The notes: generated by a model not told the origin, from the letters alone. A stretch of DNA of 64,000 nt from Budorcas taxicolor (GCF_023091745.1 NC_068910.1:177127170-177191169), one strand, 5' to 3'; shown: positions 34,246 through 44,910, counted from the stretch's first letter. Made by a program: numbers and translations.

Positions 34246-36298
34246 TTACCATGGTACCTCTACAAAATGATTTTTAAAGTACATATAGCCTATATTACTA
34301 AAAAGCACATCACAGTAATTTGAATCATCTTATTTAACTGACTGATCTCACCTCCCTACCTCACAGTCAGTGTGAGTTTTTAAAGTAGGTTCAATAAAAT
34401 TTCCTTTCTTCTCTTTCTTATCTGTCACCCTCTTTTTTGTTCTCCCCTGACTCTTTTCTTCCTTCTTTTATGGAATACAGCCTTGTGGCCCACATATACC
34501 CAAAAATATCAAAGAAAATTTCCCTTTCTTCTTGAATACAGTCCAACTAAGATATTTTTAATGACTCAAGAAAAATATGTATCATATTAGCTTATTAAGA
34601 TAAAGTGTTTCTAAAACTTTGGAGTCAAACTATGACTCCAAGAATAATTCTAAAACTTCAGGCTATGTTTAAAAACTCTGGACAACATTTGATTCTATCT
34701 GACCACAAAAATACATTACCTTTTAAGAAATTGCTGAAATCAGTCATGACTAACATTGGTGAGACAGTCTTGGTATAAGCTGTGCTAAACAAGCAAATTA
34801 ACCACACCCCCTCCAAAAAAAATTGTAGTTTCTTAACTCAGTTAAGAGTTTGTCTCCTGCTTTTACAAAGTATATGTGGGTCAAGAGGACTTTCTAATGA
34901 TTTACTTTGAAAGATGACTCAAGATTTAGGCTTCCTCTAGTTGTGTCTGTCATCTTGGGGTCTTTGCTCTTCGTTTTCACTAATAAATTAATAATAGGCT
35001 ATATCCATTATTTGCACAGATAAACAAAGGTTTAAAAATAGCGGATCATTTACTTTGCCTCTAGGCTAATCATATATAAAAACTGCAGCTCTTAAAAGGG
35101 TTTTCTCCTGTCTGGGAATATCTCAGAATACTTTGCAAAATAGGACAAATATTGAACAAAAATATACAAAAGTCCACTATCTTGCTCAAAAAGCAATGCA
35201 TAGTTATTTCTTCAGTAATATATATTATGGAAACTTATAGTTCAGTATAACCTCTTCTCTAATCTACATTTAAGAAATCTATCATCTATGGATTACAGAA
35301 AAATGGAATCTGCTTTAGTTTACTAAAAATTAAAAGTTATAATTTCTATGGCTCAAACAAATAAAATCAATCATCAGTCACAAAAACAACAAAACCTAGA
35401 CCCAGTGGCTATCAAAACAATAATTTAATAAGGGAGTTAGCATGCAAGTTCATTCTCTTATGAAAAGCCAGTTTTCCTCTGCCCTCTTCAAGGCATTGTT
35501 AAAGTTAGAAATTCCAGGCACTAATTGCCCGAGTTTAGAAACTCTGGGGCTTTATAAGTGTCAGAAGGTCAAAATATCAGGACAGGTAAGTGAAGTCTTG
35601 TTAGCATGAGCTAGCAATTGAATTCTGGTGCTGCAGATGTTTCATATTAAATCAAAGGATGAAAAGGAAAATAACCCAAGGGAATACTGAGTTAAAAGCT
35701 GGTGGCAGCAGGAGGGCTTGGAGCAAAGCAATCATTAAAAGGCCTTTGCGTTTGGCTTCTTTAAAAGAGCTAACAACACTTGCTGACCACGTGCCTCATG
35801 GTCGCATTCAGGTTTTTGGTCTTGATTCTCCTGCAAAGATAGCTTACCTTGCATGTATACCCAGTATGCATTTTTCCAAGCTACTCTTATATCCATGAAG
35901 GTTGCTGCAGACACAGGCAGAAAACCCTGTATATGGAGATCTTACAGAATACGTTTTCCTTTCTGTGTTTGGCCTTTTATATATTTCTGCTGAAACTCAA
36001 AATGATTTTCTTACACACTCGCTATCCTCTGTTTTCTTTCCAGTGAGCTCAGTTTCTGAACAACCTACAGTCAGCCCCGTAGCTGCTCTATCCTTCACAA
36101 TTTCCCCAGGCCCTGGTGTGGTTGGGGGAGAACAAAGTCAAGCGACAGTTCCCCAGAAAATACATCTGTGCTAGAGCTGGGAGGCAGAAGGGCAGCATCA
36201 ATGGAGAGCAGTTCCGTCTTAAAACATTGAAAGTCAGTGCCTTTTAGGAATCAAACTGCATTTCAAATTTATCTTTTGATTTTATTCATAAGAGTAAT
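34246..36298. other. Unassigned 2-kb stretch
   Basis: No repeat family recognised across most of it. The part at 35640-36190 has higher GC than its surroundings and two adjoining open frames (35659-35898, 79 codons; 35902-36174, 90 codons), neither with a recognisable domain. I cannot support a gene, but this is the longest repeat-free candidate for conserved non-coding or exonic sequence. Confidence 0.35.
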
Positions 36299-36311
36299 AT
36301 GCTCATAAAAA

Positions 36312-36514
36312 TGGGCTTCCCTGGTGGCTCAGTGGGTAAAGAATCCATCTGCAATGCAGGAGACCCAGGTTTAATCCCTGAGTTGGGAAGAACCCCTTGG
36401 AGAAACAAATGGCAACCCACTCAAATATTCTTGTCCAGAAAATCCCTGGCAAGGCTGACAGGCTACAGTCTATGGGGTTGCAAGAGTTGGACATGACTTA
36501 GCAACTAAACTACA
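36312..36514 (+). mobile_element. Bov-tA SINE
   Basis: A tRNA head (GGGCTTCCCTGGTGGCTCAG) and Bov-A unit. Perfect 13-bp target duplication ATGCTCATAAAAA at 36299-36311 and 36515-36527. Confidence 0.95.
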
Positions 36515-36664
36515 ATGCTCATAAAAACTAAAATCAATATAGAATGTAAATCCTTTCCTTGAATACTCCCTCAATCTAAACATCTTGATATGCAGTCTTT
36601 TTCCAGCACTATCGTATGAATATGTAATCATATTTGTACAAATATACATAGATCTGTACACTCA

Positions 36665-37270
36665 TATAATTTTTGTAAATTGGGCTATAGTTTACATAAA
36701 ATAGAATGCATACATTTTAGTGTACAATTTAATGAATTTTAACAAATGCACACTCCTGAGAAATCACCACCCCAATGAAGATATAGAATATACTTATCAC
36801 CCCAGAAATTTCCCACTTGCTCCTTTCTAGTCGATTCTAATGGCCCCTCTTCATCACCCCAGAAGTAATTAATGCTTAGATTTCAAACATCATAGATGGT
36901 TTTGCCTTTTCTTAAACTTTATACGCTTTCTGGTATTATTCCCTTTGTTCAATATAATACTTTTGATTTTCTACCACTTGTTGCCACATGTATCAGTAAT
37001 TTATTCCTTTTTGGGGAGGGTGAAGTATGAATCTAAGTTTTTTAAGACCTTCCTATTAACAGACATTTCTACATATGTCATTTTCTATACACAAAGGCAA
37101 CTGTACTTTGCAGTTTTTTGGTGGTTTTCTTTTTATTTTTTCATTCAGAATTACATCCAGGACATGCTTTCTTAAATGTCCCTGTGACTTACCTGATTCT
37201 TTACTAAGGCTGCATAGTTTTTCTTCATATGATGCTCTGCATATTATATACTTGATCTACTTATAATTAT
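36665..37270 (-). mobile_element. Old L1 3'UTR fragment
   Basis: An antisense old L1 3'UTR order: TATAGTTTACATAAAATAGA, then TTAGTGTACAATTTAATGAA, then CATCACCCCAGAAG, then GCCACATGTATCAGTAATTT. Non-coding. Plus-strand frames at 36945-37266 are chance. Confidence 0.65.
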
Positions 37271-38599
37271 GTCTCTCAATATTAAAAGTTTTGCAAATTA
37301 AAGTTACCCCTGAGAGCATTTACTCTCAAAAATTGCTATGATAAGGAATACTGTGTACAAATACTTCTGTGTACTAAATACAGAATGTCTAAATAAAAAA
37401 CCTATTACTCTGCAACCTTATTACCAAGATATGATCATACTTAAGGTTTTTTTAAAATAATAAGCTGGTAGTTATAAGACAATTACTTTGATATGAATAC
37501 ATATTTCAATTTTATTTTTATTAACTTTAAAAATACTTCTTAATTCTTTGATATAAAAGATGAGAAATTTAGTATTTTTGTACTACTCCCTGCATTCCAT
37601 CTCCACCTCCAGATATATATTTTGGTTATGTAGTTATTTTTATGTTATAAACATCTTTACATCCTGTTCCTCAACAATTTAATTAGTCATACTTATTTTA
37701 TCTAGAATTTGCTTCTATAAATTAGACACATATAAGAGCATTTCACATCTATAGTTATATAAATTTTATTCACTGAAGAATCAAGCAGTAAAAATAGGAC
37801 AAAAGAAGCAATAATTGTAACCTTAATTCAATAAACCCTTTCTACTTAAAGGCAAAAATTCCAAGGGTTAGAAAGTGAAGTAATCCATTTTGTCTATTTT
37901 TCATCAGCTTTCTCAAAAAAATTCATATAATAATCATCTAGAATTTGCATTTTGTATTAACTATTATTTCTTGGTATTCCTGTTTCATTTTATAGAAATA
38001 TCTTCATACAGATTATTTTTTCATGCAAGGTGAATTATAATTAGCTTTGAGCTTTCACAGTTTAAAATATTAACTTGCCCAAATATTTGAAAGTGTGTAA
38101 TTGAATGGAAGGTCTGATGCCCTTTGGTTTTCTGTCCTTCACAGTGAATGTCCATTTAATCTCTGAATGCATTCAGGTTTTTTCCTTTTTATACATGGTG
38201 TTATAAAATTTCCAAGATCCATCAAGGCTAGTCATATGTCCTGCCTGTCATTTAGTAGACATTTCTATCTACATACTACTTCTTTTTTATTCTCCTTTAT
38301 TTAAAGTGTTATCTCTCTTCCATTTTTCTTGCTATCAGCCTCTGGACCTCCTTAACTATTATACATTGAAGAACATCTGAATTAATTGCCTCATGTTGTG
38401 TTACTTCTTGTATTTTCAGTCTCTCTGTTTTGTGTCTACATCTTAAGCAAATTTCCCTATTTATCTTCCAAATCAAGTTTTAAGCTCTATTATTTTATTC
38501 AGCTCATTCACTATTTTTAAAATTCAGCAATCATATTTTAAATTCAAATTTATTTTTTGTTACAGGATCATAACTTTTACAGAGCTATTATAATATTAA
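37271..38599. other. Unassigned AT-rich spacer
   Basis: No gene or repeat that I can support. Confidence 0.35.
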
Positions 38600-38800
38600 C
38601 AAATTGTACAGAACTATGTTTCAGGCCTATTTTAATGTTTTATGTATAATAACTCATCCTCATCACAATTCTGAAAAAATAGTTCCATTATCAACCTATT
38701 TCACAGGTTAGGAAATAGAAACACAAAATTAAATTTCTTGTCCAAGAATATAGCTGGCTCTAATGCCTATGCTTTTAACTACTATGCTGAATGTCCTCTC
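38600..38800 (+). mobile_element. MIR SINE
   Basis: MIR core order is clear: TGTATAATAACTCATCCTCATCAC, then CCTATTTCACAGGTTAGGAA, then AATTTCTTGTCCAAGAATAT, then CTTTTAACTACTATGCTGAA. An ancient, decayed, sense copy. Confidence 0.8.
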
Positions 38801-38999
38801 TTGGTTTATTGTTGCAATATATCTTCACACAACTTTCAGAAATGCTAGCTCAATTATTTTAGTAGGTTTTTAAAATCTTAATTACCTCTTTTCCATCAAG
38901 ACTATTTATGGTTATATTAGCTTTTCTCTAATATGCTAATTAGGTTGAATGAATTAATGTGAATACACCAATAATTATTGCTTCTAAAATGAAACACAG

Positions 39000-39505
39000 T
39001 CCCTTGCCATCACTTGTGGGGTCCTGAAGGGCTGGCCCCCATTTCTCTCTAATCTCATCTCCTTTCCCTTTTTGTTTATGATGTTTCTGACCTCTTGGCC
39101 TTCATTTTTGTTTTGATATTTCGAAACTTTTACCCTCTAAGGTAAGGTTGAATTTGTTGTTTGCTTTGCCTTAGAATCCTCTCTCTCTGATTCTTTGTTT
39201 GACTTTTTATCATTCTTCAAGTTTCAGCTCAATTGTCAGCTTGACAGAAAACATCACCCAACCCTCCAGTACAAAGTAGATTCCATCTGATACCCTATTT
39301 CATAGTTAGCATTTACTACCATCCATGATGAACATGCTAATTTCTTAGCTTACCTCTTTGTCTATACCTCCTGATCTACAAAGTTATAGCAGGGACCTCA
39401 TGTGCCTAAACCACCACTCATTACCTCATGCACCTAGCCTGGAGCAGAGCAGTCACTCGTAACTTGGTCTGAACTTAAGTTGAATTGATATATAGACTTT
39501 GCTGC
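39000..39505 (+). mobile_element. L2 LINE fragment
   Basis: L2 order in sense: GGCTGGCCCCCATTTCTCTC, then TTCAAGTTTCAGCTCAATTG, then TTATAGCAGGGACCTCATGT, then CCTAGCCTGGAGCAGAGCAG. The provirus integrated about 50 bp downstream. Confidence 0.65.
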
Positions 39506-39730
39506 TCAAATGAATACCTAACTAACTGAAACATAACCAACTCTCACACCAATCTGAATGTTGGGACCTAACAAATGCCATGACAGGCTTCAGGGACTAA
39601 GGTAGGACTCATGGGAAAGGCTGAGTCATTCATTGCCCAGTGAGGTCATCCCCATGGATGCCAGGACTTGTCTAATCAGCATACTCCCCATAACCTGGTT
39701 TGAGTTTATCAAGATGTAAAAGACATCCCC

Positions 39731-39829
39731 CTGCGGCCAATAGCCAATTAGTAAATACCAGCAAACCCCTGCAGCCAATAAAGATTAGCCAATTAGTAAA
39801 TACTAGGAAACTCCTGCAGCCAATCAGCC
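39731..39829 (+). promoter_or_regulatory. U3 direct repeats with CCAAT motifs
   Basis: Two imperfect direct repeats (about 39731-39770 and 39770-39815), each containing GCCAATTAGTAAATAC and ending AAAC.CCTGCAG. A third partial copy GCAGCCAATCAG follows. Five CCAAT boxes lie within 100 bp. Such duplicated U3 modules are typical retroviral enhancers; that role is inferred. The same array is at 45079-45177 in the 3' LTR. Confidence 0.75.
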
Positions 39830-39854
39830 CTTGCCAACCCTCTGTTCTAAAACC

Positions 39855-39861
39855 TATAAAT
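39855..39861 (+). promoter_or_regulatory. LTR TATA box (5' LTR)
   Basis: TATAAAT, 26-33 bp downstream of the CCAAT array. The equivalent in the 3' LTR is at 45203-45209. Confidence 0.8.
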
Positions 39862-39940
39862 ACTGCTCTAAATCTGGGCTCGGGGCTCCTTGCTCCACTC
39901 CACTGAGTTGGATGTGGCAGGAGCCCTAGCTCGAGCTAGA

Positions 39941-39946
39941 AATAAA
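39941..39946 (+). promoter_or_regulatory. LTR polyadenylation signal (5' LTR)
   Basis: AATAAA within R, followed by a CTTTTGCATTGCTGTGG segment. The equivalent in the 3' LTR is at 45289-45294, where it would serve as the functional signal. Confidence 0.75.
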
Positions 39947-40022
39947 ACCCCTTCATGCTTTTGCATTGCTGTGGACATCTTATTCTCTCAGTTTTGGAGA
40001 CTCGGACTCTGGGCATAACATT

Positions 40023-40040
40023 TGGGGGCTCATCCAGGAT
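40023..40040 (+). other. Primer binding site, tRNA-Pro type
   Basis: TGGGGGCTCATCCAGGAT begins two bases after the LTR end. It matches the gammaretroviral tRNA-Pro site except at two positions, both compatible with CpG decay (CG to CA). Confidence 0.88.
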
Positions 40041-40145
40041 CCCTTTAACTGGGAAGAATAACACTCTCCTGGTAGAAGGGGTTTCCTCACTAGGAGGAAA
40101 GATATTTGAACACCGGTGTTAAGTCTGGTTAAGTCCAGCTTAAGG

Positions 40146-40316
40146 CCAAGACCCAGCATACGCACTGGAAGGCAGCTGGCTCTTGTTAGGCCTAATCAGA
40201 GGTGAAATAGTCGTCCTAGCCAGTGTAAGACCGAGGCCCAGTGAGCGTGCTGGAAGCAACTGGCAGCCAGCATAAGACCGGGGCCCAGCATTCGCGCTGG
40301 AAGGCAGCTGGTTCTG
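40146..40316 (+). repeat. Three-unit imperfect repeat in the proviral leader
   Basis: Three related units lie at about 40146-40180, 40225-40264 and 40272-40311. Each has an AGACC..GGCCCAG core and GCTGGAAG.CA.CTGG, with 38-80 bp spacing. They fall in the untranslated leader between the primer site and gag, where packaging and dimerisation signals of gammaretroviruses lie. Function unknown. Confidence 0.7.
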
Positions 40317-40529
40317 TGAGGGATTGGGAAGGAACATCTCTCCTGACTCCGAATCTGGTGGGCAGTGGATGCCCTTCGGTGAGATAACATTGGGAAGCAA
40401 GACAACAGTAGCCCGGGATAGACCTAGTTCTGTGTTTTCGGCCGATATTTGTCTTCTGTCTGTCGCCTTTCTTTGTGTGCCAGTGCCATTTTTGTTTTTT
40501 TGTGTGTGTTCATTGTGAGCTCCGTCATT

Positions 40530-41103
40530 ATGGGTCAAAGCTCTTCCACCCTTGTCTGTAATGACTGACCATGAAGATCGGGAGAGTCAGAAGAAGCCGA
40601 TACTCCAGGAATCCTCTTTATATCCTAGCCTGATTGACTTAGACACTGAAATCTCACCTCCCCCATATATGCAGCCACCCTTGCGGTCCCAGGTCCCAGG
40701 TCCCGCAGGTGTCGTCCGTAGAACAAAGGAGGGACCCAGAACCCTTGGCTCCACCATGGGAAGGGGGGCCGGCCCAAGGAACTCGTGGAAGGACTCAAAG
40801 GGGCGGAGACTTGTCTGAGGACGGAAGCCGGGAGGCTCCTTCATCCACCGTTCGGGCATTCCCTGTCCGGGTGGGGCCAGCAAATCCCGGTGGGGAGCGA
40901 ACATACCAGTACTGGCCATTTTCTACGAGTGATTTATATAACTGGAAAACTCAAACCCCTTCTTTTTCCGAAAAACCCCAAGGTCTTATTGATCTCTTAG
41001 ATTCTATCTTGTTTACTCACAATCCTACTTGGGATGATTGTCAGCAGCTGTTGCAGGTGCCCTTCACCACGGAGGAACGGGAGCGAATTCTATCGGAAGC
41101 ATG
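40530..41103 (+). pseudogene. gag: gag remnant, N-terminal half
   Basis: ATG at 40530 opens MGQSSSTLV, a Met-Gly start suited to myristoylation as in gammaretroviral matrix. The frame stops at 40566-40568 after 12 codons. Most of matrix is gone: the sequence passes directly into a p12-like segment in the next frame (40552-40818) with a PPPY late-domain motif at 40657-40668. A further frame change leads to the capsid N-terminus in frame 40709-41104, with [15 protein letters not shown] and [10 protein letters not shown]. This frame ends in TGA at 41102. At least two frame breaks and one large deletion make it non-functional. Confidence 0.9.
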
Positions 41104-41856
41104 AAAAGATGTTCCAGGAGTGGATGGAAGACCCACCACGCAGCCCAACCTAATCGAGGAGGGGTTTCCTTTGATGTGACCGAACTGGGATTTTGAACGC
41201 GCTGAAGGTAGGGAGCGTCTCTGGGTGTACCGCCAGACTCTGATGGCTGGCCTCCGGGCAGCCACCAGGAAACCAACGAATTTGTCTAAAGTAAGTTTGA
41301 TAAGGTAGGAGCCAAATGAGAGCCTGGCAGCCTTTTTAGAGAGGTTAGTGGAGGCTTTCAGCCAGTATACGCCCATGGACCCTCAGGCTGATGAGTCACA
41401 GTCTTGCTAGCCTTTGTTAATCAGGCAGCTCCGGATATCAGGAGGAAGTTACAGAGGATAGAGAGGCTGGGAGAACAATCAATACAGGATCTGGTGAGGG
41501 CAGCTGAGAAAGTGTTTAATAAGAGAGAGACCCCTGAGGAGAGGGAGGAACGAATTAGACGGGAGGAAAGGGAATTTAGAGCTAAGGAAAACCGAAGAAA
41601 TCAGAAAGAGCTGGCTCAAATTTTCTTTGCGGGGACGAGACTGGGACCTGATTCCTGGAATACTCGAGACACCCAGCTGAAAGGAAGGGAGAAACCAGCC
41701 AGACTGACCCTAAAGAGAGACCAATGCGCCTATTGCAAAGAGCAAGGGCACTGGAAAAATGAGTGCCCCAAGAGAAACCTGAAAAAAAGGACTGTAAGAA
41801 AAGAAGAGTCTCCCTCGGGTACCCACATTTTATATGCAGGAGAAGATAGTGATTAG
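41104..41856 (+). pseudogene. gag: gag remnant, capsid C-terminal part and nucleocapsid
   Basis: 41104-41400 holds frame-broken capsid, including a major-homology-like segment near 41313-41385. From 41404 a 150-codon frame reads the end of capsid, a charged linker rich in Glu and Arg (REEREFRAKENRRN), and one zinc knuckle CAYCKEQGHWKNEC (CX2CX4HX4C, near 41725-41766). A single knuckle is the gammaretroviral pattern. The frame ends with TAG at 41854-41856, the position of the read-through stop in this genus. Confidence 0.9.
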
Positions 41857-43339
41857 GGGGGGTCAGGGCCCGGCACCTCTCCCCGAGTCCTGGGTAACTA
41901 TTAACGTGGAGGGGAAACCGGTCAGCTTCATGGTGGATATGGGAGCCCAATACTCGGTCCTCAATCAAAAAATCGGGCCGATGTCCAAGAAGACTAGCTT
42001 GGTCCAGGGAGCCACTGGGACAAAAAGATATTACTGGACTACTAAACGAAAAGTGGACTTGGGAGCCCAACGGGTGTCCCACTCATTTCTGGTGATCCCA
42101 GAATGTCCGGCCCCTTTTTTAGGAAGAGACCTATTGTCCAAAGTCAATGTGCAAATTCACTTTGACTCTGGAGGGATATCGGTCACAGACGGGCTTGGAC
42201 AACCAATTCATGTTTTATTCCTGGCACTGAGAGATGAATACAGACTATATTCACCAAAACCCCCTGCAGCTGTGGACCCGGCTATGCTACAATGGATCCA
42301 AAAATACCCTCTGGCCTGGGCCGAGACAGCAGGAGTAGGACTGGCAAAACAAAGACCTCCCAACATTGTTGAATTAAAAGCAAATTCTACCCCTGTGAAG
42401 ATAAAGCAGTACCCCATGAGTCAGGAGGCCCGGCAAGGAATCATGCCACACATACAGCACCTCCTGAAGGTAGGGATTCTTAAAAAGTGCCAGTCCCCAT
42501 GGAATACTCCCCTGCTGCCTGTGAAAAAGCCCAAGGGAATGGACTTTAGACCCATCCAAGATCTTCGTGAAGTCAACAAACGGGTGAGTGACATTCATCC
42601 CACTGTCCCTAACCCATACACCCTCGTGAGCAGCTTGCCACCAGACTACATCTGGTATACAATCTTGGACTTAAAAGATGCCTTTTTCAGTTTGCCTCTG
42701 GCCCCCCAGAGCCAAGAGATCTTCGCATGCGAATGGACTGACGAAGACAGTCAACCTGTAGGACAGCTGACCTGGACTCGCCTTCCACAGGGATTTAAAA
42801 ACTCGCTGACGTTGTTCAATGAGGCTCTAGGCGAGGACCTCTGTGAGTACCAGACTAGCCACCCTGACATTGTCCTATTGCAACATGTGGATGACCTCAT
42901 GCTGGCTGCTACTACCAAGGAGGTATGCCTAGAGGCCACAGGCGACCTCGTTCAGACTTTGGGGACATTGGGGTACTGGGCGAGTGCAAAGAAGGCCCAA
43001 ATTGCTAAACAGGAAGTCGTTTACTTGGGGTACAAAATAAAACAGGGGCAAAGATGGTTGACTCAGGCTATGAAAGAGACTATTTTACAGATCCCCGAGC
43101 CAACGACTCCTCAGCAAGTGAGGGAGTTCTTAGGGACTGTTGGGTACTGCAGGCTATGGATCCTGGGGTTTGCTGAAAAGGCCCGGCCTCTATATGAAGG
43201 AAGTAGAGAAAATAAGAACTGGACTTGGACTGAGCCAGTGAGGCGGGCGTTTCAGGAACTCCGGCGGGCATTGCTAGAAGCCCCAGCCCCAGCTCTCCCT
43301 GACATCAAACCACCCATTTGGGAGAGAAAAAGACTTTGA
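41857..43339 (+). pseudogene. pol: pro-pol remnant: protease and reverse transcriptase
   Basis: An open frame of about 500 codons, +1 relative to the gag frame. Numbering from an in-frame ATG at 41834, protease has VDMGA at residues 34-38 where the family has a DTG or DSG catalytic triad, and keeps LGRDLL. RT shows LDLKDAFF with D279, [12 protein letters not shown] at 317-328 (the usual Pro after Ser is Leu) and QHVDD at 350-354 where YVDD is expected. The connection domain starts ([10 protein letters not shown]) but the frame passes into unrelated sequence after about 43305 and stops at 43337. RNase H is deleted. Loss of the protease Thr/Ser and the RT Tyr shows it is inactive or impaired. 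Confidence 0.93.
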
Positions 43340-43379
43340 TGCTTCTACAAGCAGTGCAGCTGCAGTTTATACCCGGGGG

Positions 43380-43831
43380 GGGAAAGGACGGGACAGCATT
43401 GGGAGATAGATTTTACAGAGGTAAGGCCAGGCAAGTATGGCTATCGTTACCTGTTAGTTTTGGTTGATACATTTTCTGGGTGGGTAGGAGCTTACCCCAC
43501 TAAAAAGGAGATAGCAATAATAGTGGCTAAGAAGCTCCTAGAAGAGATAATACCTAGGTTTGGGCTGCCGGCATCTATTGGCTCTGATAATGGACCTGCA
43601 TTTGTGAGCAAAATTGTTAAAGGACTGGTCTCAGCCCTGGGGACCAAATGGAAGCTACATTGCAAGCACAGTCCCCAGAGCTCAGGACAAGTAGAAAGAA
43701 TGAATCGGACCCTAAAAGAAACTTTGGCAAAACTGGCAATAGAGACTGGTGGGGACTGAGTGACTCTCCTTCCCTTCGCTCTCTTCCGAGTGCGTAATAC
43801 CCCCTCAAACGGCATCAAGTCAAGACATTAG
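43380..43831 (+). pseudogene. pol: pol remnant: integrase catalytic core
   Basis: After a deletion that removed RNase H and the HHCC zinc domain, integrase resumes with HWEIDFTE (D at 43409). The core keeps the second Asp in IGSDNGPAF (43586) and Glu in SGQVERMNR (43694), giving the correct D-D-35-E spacing. The frame is closed by a TGA at 43757-43759, where the family has Trp, and reads on to a TAG at 43829. Another deletion near 43808 joins the core to the C-terminal segment. The segment just upstream of 43380 is not recognisable. Confidence 0.92.
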
Positions 43832-43866
43832 AGCCCAGATAGAAGGGCCCTTATGTTCTTCTTCTT

Positions 43867-44665
43867 CTTTTTTATTTTTTAATTTTTATTTTTACTTTAT
43901 TTTACTTTACAATACTGTATTGGTTTTGCCATACATTGACATGAATCCACCACGGGTATACATGTGTTCCCAAACATGAACCCCCCTCCCACCTCCCTCC
44001 CCATAACATCTCTCTGGGTCATCACCATTCACCAGCCCCAAGCATGCTGTATCCTGCGTCGGACATAGACTGGCAATTCGATTCTTACATGATAGTATAC
44101 ATGTTACAATGCCATTCTCCCAAGTCATCCCAACCTCTCCCTCTCCCTCTGAGTCCAAAAGTCCGTTATACACATCTGTGTCTTTCTTGCTGTCTTGCAT
44201 ACAGGGTCGTCATTGCCATCTTTCTAAATTCCATATATATGTGTTAGTATACTGTATTGGTGTTTTTTTTTTCTGGCTTACTTCACTCTGTATAATCGGC
44301 TCCAGTTTCATCCATCTCATCAGGACTGATTCAAATATATTCTTTTTAACGGCTGAGTAATACTCCATTGTGTATATGTACCACAGCTTTCTTATCCATT
44401 CATCTGCTGATGGACATCTAGGTTGTTTCCATGTCCTGTCTATTATAAACAGTGCTGCGATGAACATTGGGGTACATGTGTCTCTCAATTCTGATTTCCT
44501 TGGTGTGTATGCCCAGCAGTGGGATTGCTGGGTCATAAGGTAGTTCTATTTGCAATTTTTTAAGGAATCTCCACACTGTTCTCCAAAGTGGCTGTACTAG
44601 TTTGCATTCCCACCAACAGTGTAGGAGGGTTCCCTTTTCTCCACACCCTCTCAAGCATTTATTGC
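43867..44665 (-). mobile_element. Young L1, 3' 0.8 kb, inserted in the provirus
   Basis: Antisense, 5'-truncated L1. The left end has a T-rich run and the 3'UTR; the right end is the ORF2 C-terminus. The target duplication is TATGTTCTTCTTCTT (43852-43866) and TATGTTGTTCTTCTT (44666-44680), one mismatch in 15. Minus-strand frames at 44418-44654 ([15 protein letters not shown]) and 44210-44536 (WIRKLWYIYTMEYYSAVK) are the ORF2 end in two frames. The insertion is younger than the provirus. Confidence 0.95.
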
Positions 44666-44872
44666 TATGTTGTTCTTCTTACTACCCCTACTGCCCTGAA
44701 GGTCGATGGCATTGGACCTTGGGTGCACTGTAACCACGTGTGCTGTGCCACTCTGGAAGAACAGGAAAAGGCCCAGAGAGAATGGAAGGTAATACCACAT
44801 CCCTTCAGCCCCTTAAAGATGAAGCTCACCTGTCAACAGGACTCAGATGAATCACCCTGGACCCTCAGATAG
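44666..44872 (+). pseudogene. pol: pol remnant: integrase C-terminal end
   Basis: Plus-strand reading after the L1 gives [20 protein letters not shown], the end of the gammaretroviral integrase C-terminal domain, followed by a tail to TAG at 44870. The same target bases on both sides of the L1 show it cut this domain. No env follows: about 40 bp separate the stop from the 3' LTR. Confidence 0.88.
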
Positions 44873-44894
44873 AGGAAGATTCCTCTATATGATC

Positions 44895-44907
44895 AAGAGA
44901 CAGGGGG
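44895..44907 (+). other. Polypurine tract
   Basis: AAGAGACAGGGGG, three bases before the 3' LTR. Purine-rich with a single C, so a slightly decayed plus-strand priming site. Confidence 0.65.
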
Positions 44908-44910
44908 TAA

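Larger units (their letters stand above)
39559..40020 (+). repeat. 5' LTR
   Basis: 462 bp, starting TGTTGGGACC and ending GGGCATAACA (TG...CA ends). U3 holds CCAAT-rich direct repeats and a TATA box; an AATAAA lies 80 bp downstream of the latter. Hand alignment to the 3' LTR gives 12 substitutions (11 of them transitions) plus a 4-bp TCAT duplication near 39627 found only in this copy. Confidence 0.97.

Noticed and set aside
41834..43339. 501-codon frame considered as a possibly domesticated retroviral protein
   Set aside because: Damaged protease and RT motifs, loss of RNase H and the random tail after about 43305 argue for decay, not for a preserved host gene.
44873..44910. Search for an env gene or remnant between integrase and the 3' LTR
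   Set aside because: Only about 38 bp separate the integrase-frame stop from the LTR, and no envelope-like sequence is visible. Env is deleted.
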